A stretch of DNA of 13,955 bases from JBDKJS01 sp039806065 (lineage in GTDB: Bacteria > Bacteroidota > Bacteroidia > AKYH767-A > 2013-40CM-41-45): contig JBDKJS010000123.1 in assembly GCA_039806065.1 (NCBI GenBank), positions 1-13,955 of the forward strand. The letters run 5' to 3'. Position 1 is the first letter of the stretch; each line of letters starts with the position of its first letter. The notes beneath the pieces were generated by a model. That model ran no database searches. It was not told where the DNA came from and saw only the letters and a program-made list of their open reading frames with translations. Made by a program: the position numbers and the translations under genes. Of the stretch, positions 1-8,146 are shown one piece after another.

Positions 1-1983
1 ACTAAAACCCATATTCCCCACCATGGCCGATTCAGCTAAGGCAACAAACAACCCGCCCTCACTCACATCATGTGCGCTTTGCAACAGCCCTCTTCTATTC
101 AACCGTTTTACAACTTGTTGAATTTTATATTCAACTTCCAGATCAAAGTAAGGGGCTGGTGAATATTTTACACCGTGATAGCTATAGAGGTATTCTGATG
201 ATGCTATGTCATTAACAGAAGAGCCTAACATATAAATGGCGTGACCTACTGTTTTAAAATCAAGGGTGAGCTGATCGCGCTTGTGCTTCAAAATTCCGAG
301 CATTCCTATGGTAGGCGTTGGAAATACTGGACCATCATCAGTACTTTGATTATAAAAACTTACGTTGCCACCTGTAACGGGAGTTTGAAATTTACGGCAA
401 GCTTTGCTCATGCCTTTAATGGCATTAACAAATTGAAAGTACACTTCTCTATTGTAAGGATTACCAAAGTTCAAACAGTTGGTGATAGCACTTGGCTCGC
501 CTCCGCTGCAAACGATATTGCGTGCTGCTTCAGCTACTGCAATGGCTGCACCTTGCTCAGGATCGGCAAATACATAGCGTGCATTACAATCAACTGTAAG
601 GGCTATGGCTTTATTGGTTCCTTTAATATCTACAACAGCTGCATCGCTGGGTTTATTGGTACTCATATTAACTGTCCCCACCATGCTGTCGTATTGATTG
701 TAAATCCATTGCTTGCTGGCTATATTGGGGTGCTTCATTAAAAACATGGCTACTGCTTTCAAGTCGCTGGGTTCTTCTACATCATCTATTTTATATTTTC
801 TTATCTCACTCATGTATTTTGGGGTGGCATAATCGCGATGATATACCGGTGCGCCACCACCCAGCACCAATGATTCCGCTGGCACATCAGCCACCAATTG
901 TGTGCCCATGAAATATTTCAACCTGTTTCCGCCAGTTACTTCAGCAATGATGGCATATTGTAAATCCCATTTGGCAAAAACTTTCTCGGCTTCTTTTTCT
1001 CTTCCTTTTTTAACTACTATGAGCATTCGTTCTTGCGATTCACTAAGGAGTATTTCCCATGGCTGCATACCTTGTTGGCGGGTGGGCACTTTATCGAGAT
1101 ACACATTCATTCCATGCCTTCCTTTTGCACTCATTTCACTAGTGCTACAGATGATGCCTGCAGCTCCCATATCTTGCATGCCTACTACGCATCCTGTACT
1201 GATTACTTCTAAACTGGCCTCTAGCAATAGTTTTTCTTGAAAGGGATCGCCTACTTGAACCGCTGGTAAATCATCGGCACTGCCTTCATGCAAATCGCCA
1301 CTGGCGAATGTTGCCCCGTGAATGCCATCCTTTCCGGTGGCTGCCCCCACAATATAAACCGGATTGCCCACTCCATGACTTATGGCTGAAACAGTTTTGC
1401 CTTCTTCTACTATTCCTACACTCATGGCATTGACCAACGGATTGGTATTGTAGCATTCGTCAAAGAAAACTTCGCCACCTACCGTAGGAATGCCAAATGC
1501 ATTTCCATAATTTCCTATACCCTTTACTACTCCGCTCAACAACCATTTGGTTTTTTCATTGTCGAGCTTGCCAAATCTAAGTGAATTAAGTTGTGCTATG
1601 GGTCTAGCACCCATGGTAAAAATATCGCGATTTATTCCTCCCACACCTGTAGCCGCGCCCTGGTAAGGCTCTATGGCACTAGGGTGATTGTGCGATTCTA
1701 TTTTGAATGCACATGCCAACCCATCACCAATGGAAACTAAACCTGCATTTTCTGCTCCTGCCTTGGCCAGCATATGCGGACCATCCTTGGGTAAGGTTTT
1801 TAACCATTCAATAGAATTTTTATACGAACAGTGCTCGCTCCACATCACACTAAAGATGCTTAATTCCGTAAAATTGGGAAGTCTTCCTAAAATTTTTTTT
1901 ATCTGCTCGAATTCTTCAGGTAATAAGCCCAAGTCCTTGGCCGTTTGCACTGTTACAGCTTTGGGTTCAATGATTGTTGACAT
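1..1983 (-). CDS. purL: Phosphoribosylformylglycinamidine synthase, small-form PurL (3' end outside window)
   Basis: The enzyme makes FGAM from FGAR, ATP and glutamine-derived ammonia, the fourth step of purine synthesis, in the cytoplasm. I translated the minus strand from the ATG at 1983 and found 661 open codons to the window edge. Residues 46-55 read VMWSEHCSYK, with the conserved His51. Residues 94-102 read KIESHNHPS, followed by the glycine-rich stretch YQGAATGVGGINRD, all typical of the AIR-synthase-like ATP site. The second half has GGEPSAITNCLNFGNP near residue 493 and SAHDVSEGG close to the edge. The N-terminus starts directly before the helical linker domain and lacks the PurS-like domain of the roughly 1300-residue enterobacterial form. 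This is therefore the roughly 740-residue form that needs separate PurS and PurQ, which are not in this window. About 80 residues are probably missing. The assignment is very secure. Confidence 0.96.
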   Translation of the reverse strand, partial: MSTIIEPKAVTVQTAKDLGLLPEEFEQIKKILGRLPNFTELSIFSVMWSEHCSYKNSIEWLKTLPKDGPHMLAKAGAENAGLVSIGDGLACAFKIESHNHPSAIEPYQGAATGVGGINRDIFTMGARPIAQLNSLRFGKLDNEKTKWLLSGVVKGIGNYGNAFGIPTVGGEVFFDECYNTNPLVNAMSVGIVEEGKTVSAISHGVGNPVYIVGAATGKDGIHGATFASGDLHEGSADDLPAVQVGDPFQEKLLLEASLEVISTGCVVGMQDMGAAGIICSTSEMSAKGRHGMNVYLDKVPTRQQGMQPWEILLSESQERMLIVVKKGREKEAEKVFAKWDLQYAIIAEVTGGNRLKYFMGTQLVADVPAESLVLGGGAPVYHRDYATPKYMSEIRKYKIDDVEEPSDLKAVAMFLMKHPNIASKQWIYNQYDSMVGTVNMSTNKPSDAAVVDIKGTNKAIALTVDCNARYVFADPEQGAAIAVAEAARNIVCSGGEPSAITNCLNFGNPYNREVYFQFVNAIKGMSKACRKFQTPVTGGNVSFYNQSTDDGPVFPTPTIGMLGILKHKRDQLTLDFKTVGHAIYMLGSSVNDIASSEYLYSYHGVKYSPAPYFDLEVEYKIQQVVKRLNRRGLLQSAHDVSEGGLFVALAESAMVGNMGFS

Positions 1984-2085
1984 ATAAGGGTGGATAATGG
2001 TAAATGAGGATACTGTTGCTAAGTGAAAGATAAAAGTTAAAAATGGTTTGTGAACAGTATTCGGTTGAATTGAAATATTGCTGCA

Positions 2086-2112
2086 CAAAATTATATATTT
2101 TTACTTTCTCAA
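2086..2112 (-). promoter_or_regulatory. Predicted purL promoter (Bacteroidota type)
   Basis: On the minus strand, TAATTTTG (2086-2093) matches the Bacteroidota -7 consensus TAnnTTTG exactly. A TTG lies 16 bases further upstream (2110-2112) and may serve as the -33 element, although that spacer is a little short. This leaves a leader of roughly 95-100 bases before the purL ATG. The consensus is established for the phylum; its use here is inferred. Confidence 0.45.
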
Positions 2113-2131
2113 GAATAAGTAAATCAACTTT

Positions 2132-3436
2132 GTGCAAAATATTTTTGCTTGCTGCTTAGTAATTGGCTACAGCGCTTTCTTTTATTGGTGTATTGGCAAG
2201 TTTAAAGTTCTACAAGCTAATGGACTGAAGGTTTGGTGGCTGCAATGTGCCTTTCTAACAAAGGTACTCAGTGGAGTGGTTTTAGGTTTAATTTACACCT
2301 TCCACTATACTGATAGGGCTACAGCTGACACCTTCAAGTTTTTTGATGACAGCCGTATCATGTTTGATGCCCTCAACAATGAACCTTATGATTTTTTTAG
2401 GATGTTCACCGGATGGGATGCAACCGCACCTGACCTGCGGCACTATTACGAAAATATGTATGCCTGGCTCAATAAAGATGTGCTATTTAATGATAATAAA
2501 ACCATCATCAGACTCAATACTTTGTTTCGTTTTTTTAGCATGGGCCATTATTATGTGCATGTAGTGTTTATCAATATGCTCTCCTACATCGGTTTACTTT
2601 TAATTTATAAAACTTGTGTGCAATATGGCACCAAATCCATGTCTAAAAGTTTTTTTTTAGTTTGTTTTGGCCTACCCTCTATTTTATTTTGGGGAAGTGG
2701 ATTGCTTAAGGATGGTTTACTATTGTTTGCGCTAGGTTTATTGCTCCATAGTTTTAATAAACTATTGATCCTTCATCAAAAAAAATATTTGCCGTACCTT
2801 ATCATAGCATTGTGGATGCTAGTTTTTACAAAGTTATACATCATGACCTTGCTGCTCCCTGCCTTAATATGCTGGTGGCTTACGGCCCAATACTTTGCTA
2901 AAAAGCCACTTTGGTGCTTTGTGATAGTTTACACCATTTTCCTTGTGGCTGCACTTAATGTTCATTTGCTATTTCCACAGTACAAAATAGCCGACTTGCT
3001 GTATTATAAAAGAGCCAATTTTTATGAACTGGTTACCGCTACTAATGCAAATAGTGTAATAAATATTCCTGCATTTGAACCTACAACTGCCAGTATCGCT
3101 ATGCACTCTCCAGTTGCATTCTTTAATGCTCTTACGAGGCCCTGGCTCACTGATGTTCACAATTTACTTACCTTAATGGCTGCTCTTGAAATTTTAGTAG
3201 CTTCAAGCTCATTCTTTTGGCTATGCTATAAAAGAGGAATCAGCTTCCCTAAAGCTACCCCATTCTATTTATTTGTAGGGGTGTTTAGCATATCGGTGTT
3301 AGTACTTTGCGGACTTATAACTCCTGTTTTGGGGGCATTGGTTCGATATAGAATGCCCATCATTCCTTTCATCCTTTTTATGTTACTTCAATTAGTTAAT
3401 TCTAAAAATGAATCAGAAGAGCCCTTGGAAAATTAA
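2132..3436 (+). CDS. Polytopic inner-membrane protein of unknown function
   Basis: I do not recognise a named family. The 434-residue protein is strongly hydrophobic, with about eight predicted membrane segments: near 5-22, 38-57, 143-159, 173-207, 220-250, 260-280, 345-365 and 378-422. A soluble stretch at about 60-140 is rich in aromatic and acidic residues. Two motifs stand out: LPSILFWGSGLLKDG (181-195), placed at a membrane boundary, and RYRMPIIPF (405-413) near the C-terminus. Similar R-Y-R-x-P motifs occur in polyprenyl-phosphate-dependent glycosyltransferases and O-antigen polymerase-like proteins, so a role in surface glycan assembly is possible but only a guess. The start is a GTG with an in-frame TAA ending ten bases upstream, and no ATG occurs in the first 75 codons, so the GTG is the best available choice. 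Its end overlaps the next gene by 29 bases, which suggests co-transcription. Confidence 0.8.
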   Translation: MQNIFACCLVIGYSAFFYWCIGKFKVLQANGLKVWWLQCAFLTKVLSGVVLGLIYTFHYTDRATADTFKFFDDSRIMFDALNNEPYDFFRMFTGWDATAPDLRHYYENMYAWLNKDVLFNDNKTIIRLNTLFRFFSMGHYYVHVVFINMLSYIGLLLIYKTCVQYGTKSMSKSFFLVCFGLPSILFWGSGLLKDGLLLFALGLLLHSFNKLLILHQKKYLPYLIIALWMLVFTKLYIMTLLLPALICWWLTAQYFAKKPLWCFVIVYTIFLVAALNVHLLFPQYKIADLLYYKRANFYELVTATNANSVINIPAFEPTTASIAMHSPVAFFNALTRPWLTDVHNLLTLMAALEILVASSSFFWLCYKRGISFPKATPFYLFVGVFSISVLVLCGLITPVLGALVRYRMPIIPFILFMLLQLVNSKNESEEPLEN

Positions 3437-3962
3437 ATCTTCACAGGTGGTGTATGCCAACCCGTGGATAAAAGTAAATGAACATCAAGTAATCAACCCT
3501 GCCGGCAATGATGGCATATACACTGTTGTGGAATTTCAAAATATTGCAATAGCCATATTGCCTATTGACCAAGATGGGTACACTTACCTAGTGGGACAAT
3601 ATAGGTTTTCATTGAACAGCTATGAATGGGAAATTCCCGAAGGAGGATGCCCCTTAGGCACTGAACCACTTGCAACAGCTCAACGCGAGCTGCAAGAGGA
3701 GTGTGGACTATTAGCCCAACATTACGAATGTATTCTACACATGCAGCTAAGCAATAGTGTAAGCAATGAAATAAGTTACAGTTATATAGCAACCCAACTA
3801 ACACACACCAATGCGGAACCTGAAGAGACGGAACAATTGCAAATTAAAAAACTCCATTTCCGTGATTTATACCAAATGGTGATGGAAGGTGAAATTAAGG
3901 ATGCTCTTTCAGTAGCCACCATCCTAAAAACTGCCATGCTTTATCCAGCTTATTTGAAATGA
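3408..3962 (+). CDS. NUDIX hydrolase, ADP-ribose pyrophosphatase-like
   Basis: This 184-residue protein is a NUDIX hydrolase, a family that cleaves nucleoside diphosphates linked to another group X. The NUDIX box runs from Gly79 to Leu101 and includes RELQEECGL (93-101), which supplies the metal-binding glutamates Glu94, Glu97 and Glu98. The first glutamate of the consensus GX5EX7REUXEEXGU is replaced by Thr85. The N-terminal strands (VVYANPWIKVNEHQV) and the preceding EWEIPEGG (73-80) fit the ADP-ribose/ADP-sugar pyrophosphatase subgroup, so ADP-ribose or an ADP-sugar is the likely substrate. I cannot tell which from sequence. The ATG lies inside the end of the upstream membrane-protein gene in another frame, indicating translational coupling. 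It converges with the DUF58 gene, with only 6 bases between the stops and no visible terminator hairpin. Confidence 0.9.
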   Translation: MNQKSPWKIKSSQVVYANPWIKVNEHQVINPAGNDGIYTVVEFQNIAIAILPIDQDGYTYLVGQYRFSLNSYEWEIPEGGCPLGTEPLATAQRELQEECGLLAQHYECILHMQLSNSVSNEISYSYIATQLTHTNAEPEETEQLQIKKLHFRDLYQMVMEGEIKDALSVATILKTAMLYPAYLK

Positions 3963-3968
3963 ACAGGC

Positions 3969-4886
3969 CTACATGTGTTGGCGCTTTATTAAGTATGGCA
4001 TTAGCACTTGTTCAAATCCTAAACCAATATCGGCCGTAACATAGTTGATTTTATACTGTGCGCATTTCAGCTGCAAGGCTTGCTTCAACCCATGTTGTTT
4101 TTCCTGATAGTGGGCTCTAATTTGATTGGCATGTACTTTCACCACTTCGCCAGTTTCCACGTCCTTGAATTCATAGGGTCGGTCTTCAAATTTAAAATCT
4201 TCTTCAAATTTTTTATCTATTGTATGGAATAGGATTACTTCATGTTTATTGTACTTTAAATGTTGCAAGGCAGTGTAAAGGCTTTCTGTGGCATAATCAA
4301 ACATATCACTAAACAATATAACCAACGAACGGGGTGGCAATTGTTCAGCCAATAGATCAATAGATGAAGCAGCACCGGTAACCACACCTTGGGTAGCCTT
4401 AGGAGTATCCACTAATGCTTCCAATTTACTAAACAGCATACTATGATGCACAGGTGTGTTGCGGGCTTTGGTATGAAAAGCTATCGTAGAATCAAACAGA
4501 CTCAAACCCACAGCATCACGTTGTGCCTTCATCAAGTAAATGAGCGCTGCCGCGGCATGAACAGAAAAACTCACCTTTGAATGATGCCCTCTACCAGTAT
4601 TCTGCTCTGGGAAATACATACTCGATGACTGATCAATAACAATCTGGCACCTAAGATTGGTTTCTTCCTCATAGCGCTTAGTAAATAGTTTATCGCTCCT
4701 TCCATATAATTTCCAATCAATATGTCGGGTACTTTCACCAGTGTTGTACAACCTATGTTCGGCAAACTCCACACTGAAACCATGAAATGGACTTTTATGA
4801 AGGCCAGTAATGAAGCCTTCAACCACTTGCTTGGCTAGTAGTTCTAAGTGCGAGAGGGCTCTGGCTTGTTCGAAATTGATAGGCAT
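3969..4886 (-). CDS. DUF58 domain protein with von Willebrand A-like fold
   Basis: The 305-residue protein carries the DUF58 signature at about 43-75: HRLYNTGESTRHIDWKLYGR (44-63), then KRYEEETN. After it comes a vWA-like domain with a MIDAS-type metal site, DQSSS (Asp85, Ser87, Ser89), and a second acidic loop, FSDMFD (192-197). It has no signal peptide or membrane segment, so it is probably cytoplasmic or peripheral. DUF58 proteins usually sit beside a MoxR AAA+ ATPase and Bat proteins and are thought to act in complex assembly or stress responses, but the biochemical role is unsettled. No MoxR or Bat gene lies next to it here, so if it works with MoxR the partner is elsewhere. The gene follows trxA on the same strand but is separated from it by a terminator, so it probably has its own weak promoter in the 86-base gap. 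Confidence 0.9.
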   Translation of the reverse strand: MPINFEQARALSHLELLAKQVVEGFITGLHKSPFHGFSVEFAEHRLYNTGESTRHIDWKLYGRSDKLFTKRYEEETNLRCQIVIDQSSSMYFPEQNTGRGHHSKVSFSVHAAAALIYLMKAQRDAVGLSLFDSTIAFHTKARNTPVHHSMLFSKLEALVDTPKATQGVVTGAASSIDLLAEQLPPRSLVILFSDMFDYATESLYTALQHLKYNKHEVILFHTIDKKFEEDFKFEDRPYEFKDVETGEVVKVHANQIRAHYQEKQHGLKQALQLKCAQYKINYVTADIGLGFEQVLMPYLIKRQHM

Positions 4887-4919
4887 TGTGTAAAATTAAT
4901 CATTAAAAATAGTTGTAAC

Positions 4920-4951
4920 AAAAAAAGCCGCTTTGGGAAAAGGCGGCCTTT
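4920..4951 (-). terminator. Intrinsic terminator of trxA
   Basis: Read on the minus strand just after the trxA stop, GCCGC (4943-4947) pairs with GCGGC (4927-4931). A G-U and A-T pairs extend the stem to about nine pairs, and seven T residues follow (4926-4920). This is the layout of a Rho-independent terminator and it separates trxA from the DUF58 gene. Confidence 0.85.
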
Positions 4952-4972
4952 GGAAAACTATCAATAAAAACT

Positions 4973-5293
4973 TTAAGCTAATTGAGCATTGAGTTTAGCA
5001 GCAAGTGTAGGCTTTGGTGCTGCACCCACTTGTTTATCCACCACTTGTCCGTTTTTAAAAAACAATAAAGTAGGAATGTTTCTAATACCAAATTGTGTTG
5101 CTACGTTGGGATTGGAATCCACATCCACTTTTCCGATGATTGCTTTACCATCAAAATCTTTTGATAGCTCTTCAACGATGGGTCCCACCATGCGGCAGGG
5201 GCCACACCACTCAGCCCAAAAATCTACCAGTACTGGTTTGTCTGATTTTAGTACTAACTCTTCAAAGTTAGCATCTGTTATTTCTAATGCCAT
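4973..5293 (-). CDS. trxA: Thioredoxin
   Basis: A complete 106-residue thioredoxin, the cytoplasmic disulfide reductase recycled by thioredoxin reductase. The active site WCGPC is at 29-33, the buried Asp24 in VDFWAEW corresponds to E. coli Asp26, and the cis-proline is Pro74 in NIPTLLFF. The length matches the family exactly and there is no signal peptide, arguing for the cytoplasmic housekeeping form rather than a periplasmic TlpA-like protein. The ATG start is preceded by a good -7 element and the gene ends at a strong terminator, so it appears to be monocistronic. The assignment as thioredoxin is near certain. Bacteroidota often encode several, so the gene name means the canonical type. 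Confidence 0.96.
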   Translation of the reverse strand: MALEITDANFEELVLKSDKPVLVDFWAEWCGPCRMVGPIVEELSKDFDGKAIIGKVDVDSNPNVATQFGIRNIPTLLFFKNGQVVDKQVGAAPKPTLAAKLNAQLA

Positions 5294-5325
5294 AATAATT
5301 GTTTGTTTTATTTTTTATTACGATT

Positions 5326-5333
5326 CAAAGATA
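5326..5333 (-). promoter_or_regulatory. Predicted trxA promoter -7 element
   Basis: TATCTTTG on the minus strand matches TAnnTTTG exactly and lies 32 bases before the trxA ATG, a sensible leader length. No clear TTG was found at the -33 position, so only the -7 box is called. Confidence 0.45.
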
Positions 5334-5348
5334 GAAAAATTGTGAGGA

Positions 5349-5795
5349 TTATGACTCTTTATATCCTTCTAGCAAAAGTGTGCGCAATAGTGTCAACTCT
5401 TGTTGTGTTAATGGAGTAAAATGGCAAGATTTTGCTTTTGGTAATACTCGATAGCGGTGTTGTGCCCACCAATAATAGCATCGATCTGTGAACCAAAGTG
5501 GCAAAACACGTCCTATCCCAATTAATTTATAGGGATATCCCATCGCTTCGGCAACCAGAAAAATGCCTTTTGAAGCATGCAAAATTTTATTTTCAGTTAT
5601 TACATAAACCGTATGAGGCAAAGGCATCTTTGTTGATAACAAACTAATGGCAGCCGCTACTTGAGTTTGCTGCTGGGCAAGCACAGTGACCCCTACAAGC
5701 CTCTTGCTGCGACTGATGGCCCTGGCTAACATGGAACATTGCAAACAATTACCATCAATTAGTACAAATTTTATTTCATCACAATTATTCTGCAT
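5349..5795 (-). CDS. DCC-family thiol-disulfide oxidoreductase-like protein (DUF393)
   Basis: A small protein of 148 residues counted from the ATG at 5795. The N-terminus reads VLIDGNCLQCSML, giving the D-x-x-C-x-x-C motif (Asp14, Cys17, Cys20) that names the DCC family of predicted thiol-disulfide oxidoreductases. The second half, with PLWFTDRCYYWWAQHRYRVLPK, matches the conserved Y-x-x-x-x-x-x-R-Y-R region of the family. Substrate and partners are unknown, and the redox activity is inferred from the two cysteines. A GTG six bases further upstream (5801) is also in frame, but the ATG is preferred. Either start lies inside the 3' end of rimM, an 11-base overlap from the ATG, so the two are probably translated from one message. 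trxA follows downstream on the same strand but has its own promoter. Confidence 0.82.
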   Translation of the reverse strand: MQNNCDEIKFVLIDGNCLQCSMLARAISRSKRLVGVTVLAQQQTQVAAAISLLSTKMPLPHTVYVITENKILHASKGIFLVAEAMGYPYKLIGIGRVLPLWFTDRCYYWWAQHRYRVLPKAKSCHFTPLTQQELTLLRTLLLEGYKES

Positions 5796-6318
5796 TGACA
5801 CTTAACAGCCCTTCAGGCAACTCCATTCTTATATACTTCCGTTCATCATTTATTTCAAGTATGAATTGATCCACTAGTGGTATCAATACTTCCTGCCCAT
5901 TGCTGAAACAATAAGCCATTATTTGTTCTGGCAGCTGCTCTACATGGTGAATAACACCTATCACCCTATTTTGTTGGTCAAAAATTTTATAATCAATAAA
6001 TTGTTCGAGTGAAGGAAGGGATGCTAAGGTCAATTCGCTTTCTTTAGCAGCAATGGGGGCTTTTAGCAGTGGTGCCAAGGCGGCTTCCGTATCAATTCCC
6101 TTGAATTTTACCACCCATGATTTACCCCTCATGAATGATTCTTCAACTGCAAAAGGAACTGGCAATCCATTGATAATAAGAAAAAGAAAATCTAAGGCAA
6201 GGATCGACTCTTCGTCAACTGATTCATCTATAAAACAGGCACATTGTCCATTAAATCGAAATGGTTTTATTAAACTTCCGATCACATGAAGTGGCTCATT
6301 ACCATAGTTTAATTGCAT
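5785..6318 (-). CDS. rimM: Ribosome maturation factor RimM
   Basis: RimM binds ribosomal protein S19 and helps mature the head of the 30S subunit. The 177-residue length fits. The C-terminal PRC-barrel half is easy to recognise: VLIPLVDQFILEINDERKYI followed by LPEGLL near the end. The N-terminal half is divergent. The usual motif near K-x-H-G-x-x-G-E is replaced by IKPFRFNGQC (17-26), so the identification rests mainly on the C-terminal domain and overall layout. In many bacteria rimM lies between rpsP and trmD. Here neither is adjacent, and rimM instead overlaps the DCC-family gene. A -7 box lies 14 bases before the ATG. Confidence 0.87.
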   Translation of the reverse strand: MQLNYGNEPLHVIGSLIKPFRFNGQCACFIDESVDEESILALDFLFLIINGLPVPFAVEESFMRGKSWVVKFKGIDTEAALAPLLKAPIAAKESELTLASLPSLEQFIDYKIFDQQNRVIGVIHHVEQLPEQIMAYCFSNGQEVLIPLVDQFILEINDERKYIRMELPEGLLSVNAE

Positions 6319-6332
6319 CCTCTAATTTTGCT

Positions 6333-6340
6333 CAAATTTA
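6333..6340 (-). promoter_or_regulatory. Predicted rimM promoter -7 element
   Basis: TAAATTTG on the minus strand is an exact match to TAnnTTTG, 14 bases before the rimM ATG and downstream of the groEL terminator. A -33 TTG is not evident. The position implies a very short leader. Confidence 0.4.
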
Positions 6341-6401
6341 TAAAAAAGTAAACTGTATAGTAGCTTTATATTTAATTATACAGCCATCGTTTCGCTAAAT
6401 T

Positions 6402-6436
6402 GAAAAGAGGCTGAACTTATTGCTAAGCCAGCCTCC
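6402..6436 (-). terminator. Intrinsic terminator of groES-groEL
   Basis: Beyond the groEL stop on the minus strand, GAGGCTG (6429-6435) pairs with CAGCCTC (6407-6413). An inner four-pair helix (6424-6427 with 6416-6419) is capped by a four-base loop. The stem is followed by TTTT and an AT-rich run. It isolates groEL from rimM. Confidence 0.75.
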
Positions 6437-6461
6437 CTGAAATCAATTAATTTGAATGCTA

Positions 6462-8099
6462 TTAATAATCCATACCACCCATACCGCCTGGCATACCACC
6501 CGGCATAGCTGGAGCTTTATCCTCCTTAATATCAGAAAGTACACACTCGGTAGTGAGCAGCATTCCGGCAACAGATGCCGCATTTTGTAGCGCTACACGA
6601 GTTACCTTAGTAGGATCTATAACACCGGCTGAAAGTAAGTTTTCAAATTCTTCAGTACGCGCGTTGTAACCAAAGTCAGCTTTACCTTCACGTACTTTTT
6701 GAACAATCACACTTCCTTCACCACCAGCATTGGCAATGATTTGACGAAGAGGTTCTTCTAACGCACGTTTTATAATAGCTATTCCTGTGGTTTCATCGTC
6801 ATTGCTTCCTTTCAAACCATCTAATGCAGCGATTGCTCTGATGTAAGCTACTCCACCACCTGGTACAATTCCTTCTTCTACCGCTGCGCGTGTAGCGTGT
6901 AATGCATCATCAACACGATCTTTCTTTTCTTTCATTTCAACTTCGGTAGCAGCTCCTACATATAGTACTGCCACACCGCCAGCTAATTTAGCTAAACGCT
7001 CTTGTAATTTTTCTTTATCGTAATCGCTGGTTGTAGTTTCTATTTGTGCTTTAATTTGATTTACTCTTGCAGTAATCTCAGATTTTTTGCCTGAACCACC
7101 AACAATGGTTGTATTGTCTTTGTCGATCGTTATCTTTTCTGCTTTACCGAGGTAGGAAAGGTCAGCGTTTTCTAATTTGAAACCACGTTCTTCGCTAATC
7201 AAAGTTCCTCCTGTAAGAATTGCAATATCTTCAAGCATGGCTTTTCTTCTATCACCAAATCCTGGAGCTTTTACTGCGGCTATCTTTAATGATCCACGAA
7301 TTTTATTAACTACTAAAGTAGCCAATGCTTCACCTTCTACTTCTTCTGAAATGATAAGCAATGGTGAGCCGGTTTGAACTTGCTTTTCAAGGATAGGCAA
7401 CAATTCTTTCATATTGCTTATCTTTTTGTCGTATATTAGAATGTGTGGATTTTCTAATACTGCTTCCATCTTATCAGCATTGGTAACAAAGTAAGGAGAG
7501 ATATACCCTCTGTCAAATTGCATACCTTCTACAATTTCAACAGTGGTTTCAGTGCCTTTAGCTTCCTCTACAGTTATAACGCCTTCTTTCTTAACCTTAG
7601 CCATTGCATCTGCAATAAGCTTTCCAATTTCTAAGTCATTGTTGGCGCTTATAGAAGCTACTTGCTCTATTTTTTTGTTATCATCACCAACTTTTTTACT
7701 CATTTTACCTAGGCCTTCTACTACCTGTGCTACCGCCTTGTCAATACCACGCTTAAGATCCATTGGGTTAGCACCTGCAGCTACATTTTTTAAGCCAGCC
7801 GTTACTATGGCTTGCGCAAGTACGGTTGCAGTAGTAGTGCCATCTCCAGCTATATCAGCTGTTTTTGAGGCTACCTCTTTCAACATTTGGGCACCCATAT
7901 TTTCAACTGGATCTACCAATTCAATTTCTTTAGCTACCGTAACACCATCTTTAGTGATTGCCGGTGCGCCAAATTTTTTATCTATTACTACATTTCTACC
8001 TTTTGGCCCTAGTGTTACTTTCACTGCATTGGCCAATGCATCAACGCCTCTTTTTAATGAATCGCGTGCGTCTACTTCGAAGGTTATTTTTTTTGCCAT
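6462..8099 (-). CDS. groEL: Chaperonin GroEL (60 kDa)
   Basis: A full-length 545-residue GroEL, the cytoplasmic double-ring chaperonin that folds client proteins with GroES and ATP. The nucleotide-binding motifs are present: TLGPKGRNV from residue 29, KDGVTVAKEI from residue 50, and the DGTTTATVL loop starting at Asp86. The catalytic Asp398 is in RVDDALHATRAAVEEG, followed by PGGG (413-416). The C-terminal tail is a short GGM repeat ending in GGMDY, as in most GroELs. Length and composition show no break or truncation. It lies 47 bases downstream of groES and shares its transcript, ending at a hairpin terminator. There is no sign of a second copy in the window. Confidence 0.99.
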   Translation of the reverse strand: MAKKITFEVDARDSLKRGVDALANAVKVTLGPKGRNVVIDKKFGAPAITKDGVTVAKEIELVDPVENMGAQMLKEVASKTADIAGDGTTTATVLAQAIVTAGLKNVAAGANPMDLKRGIDKAVAQVVEGLGKMSKKVGDDNKKIEQVASISANNDLEIGKLIADAMAKVKKEGVITVEEAKGTETTVEIVEGMQFDRGYISPYFVTNADKMEAVLENPHILIYDKKISNMKELLPILEKQVQTGSPLLIISEEVEGEALATLVVNKIRGSLKIAAVKAPGFGDRRKAMLEDIAILTGGTLISEERGFKLENADLSYLGKAEKITIDKDNTTIVGGSGKKSEITARVNQIKAQIETTTSDYDKEKLQERLAKLAGGVAVLYVGAATEVEMKEKKDRVDDALHATRAAVEEGIVPGGGVAYIRAIAALDGLKGSNDDETTGIAIIKRALEEPLRQIIANAGGEGSVIVQKVREGKADFGYNARTEEFENLLSAGVIDPTKVTRVALQNAASVAGMLLTTECVLSDIKEDKAPAMPGGMPGGMGGMDY

Positions 8100-8146
8100 T
8101 GTTTGTTTTATTTAATGTTAATTTTTGTTGTTTGATACTTCGATTA

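Noticed and set aside
241..1240. Plus-strand open frames of 112-166 codons at the left of the window
   Set aside because: They lie wholly opposite purL, whose minus-strand translation is unbroken and carries all family motifs.
3955..3975. Possible bidirectional terminator between the converging NUDIX and DUF58 genes
   Set aside because: Only 6 bases separate the stops and no hairpin with a T run could be drawn.
7543..8115. A 190-codon open frame on the plus strand opposite groES-proximal groEL
   Set aside because: It is the antisense of a near-invariant gene, reads as low-complexity Ser/Thr/Ala/Pro sequence and shows no family motif; it reflects the codon bias of groEL.
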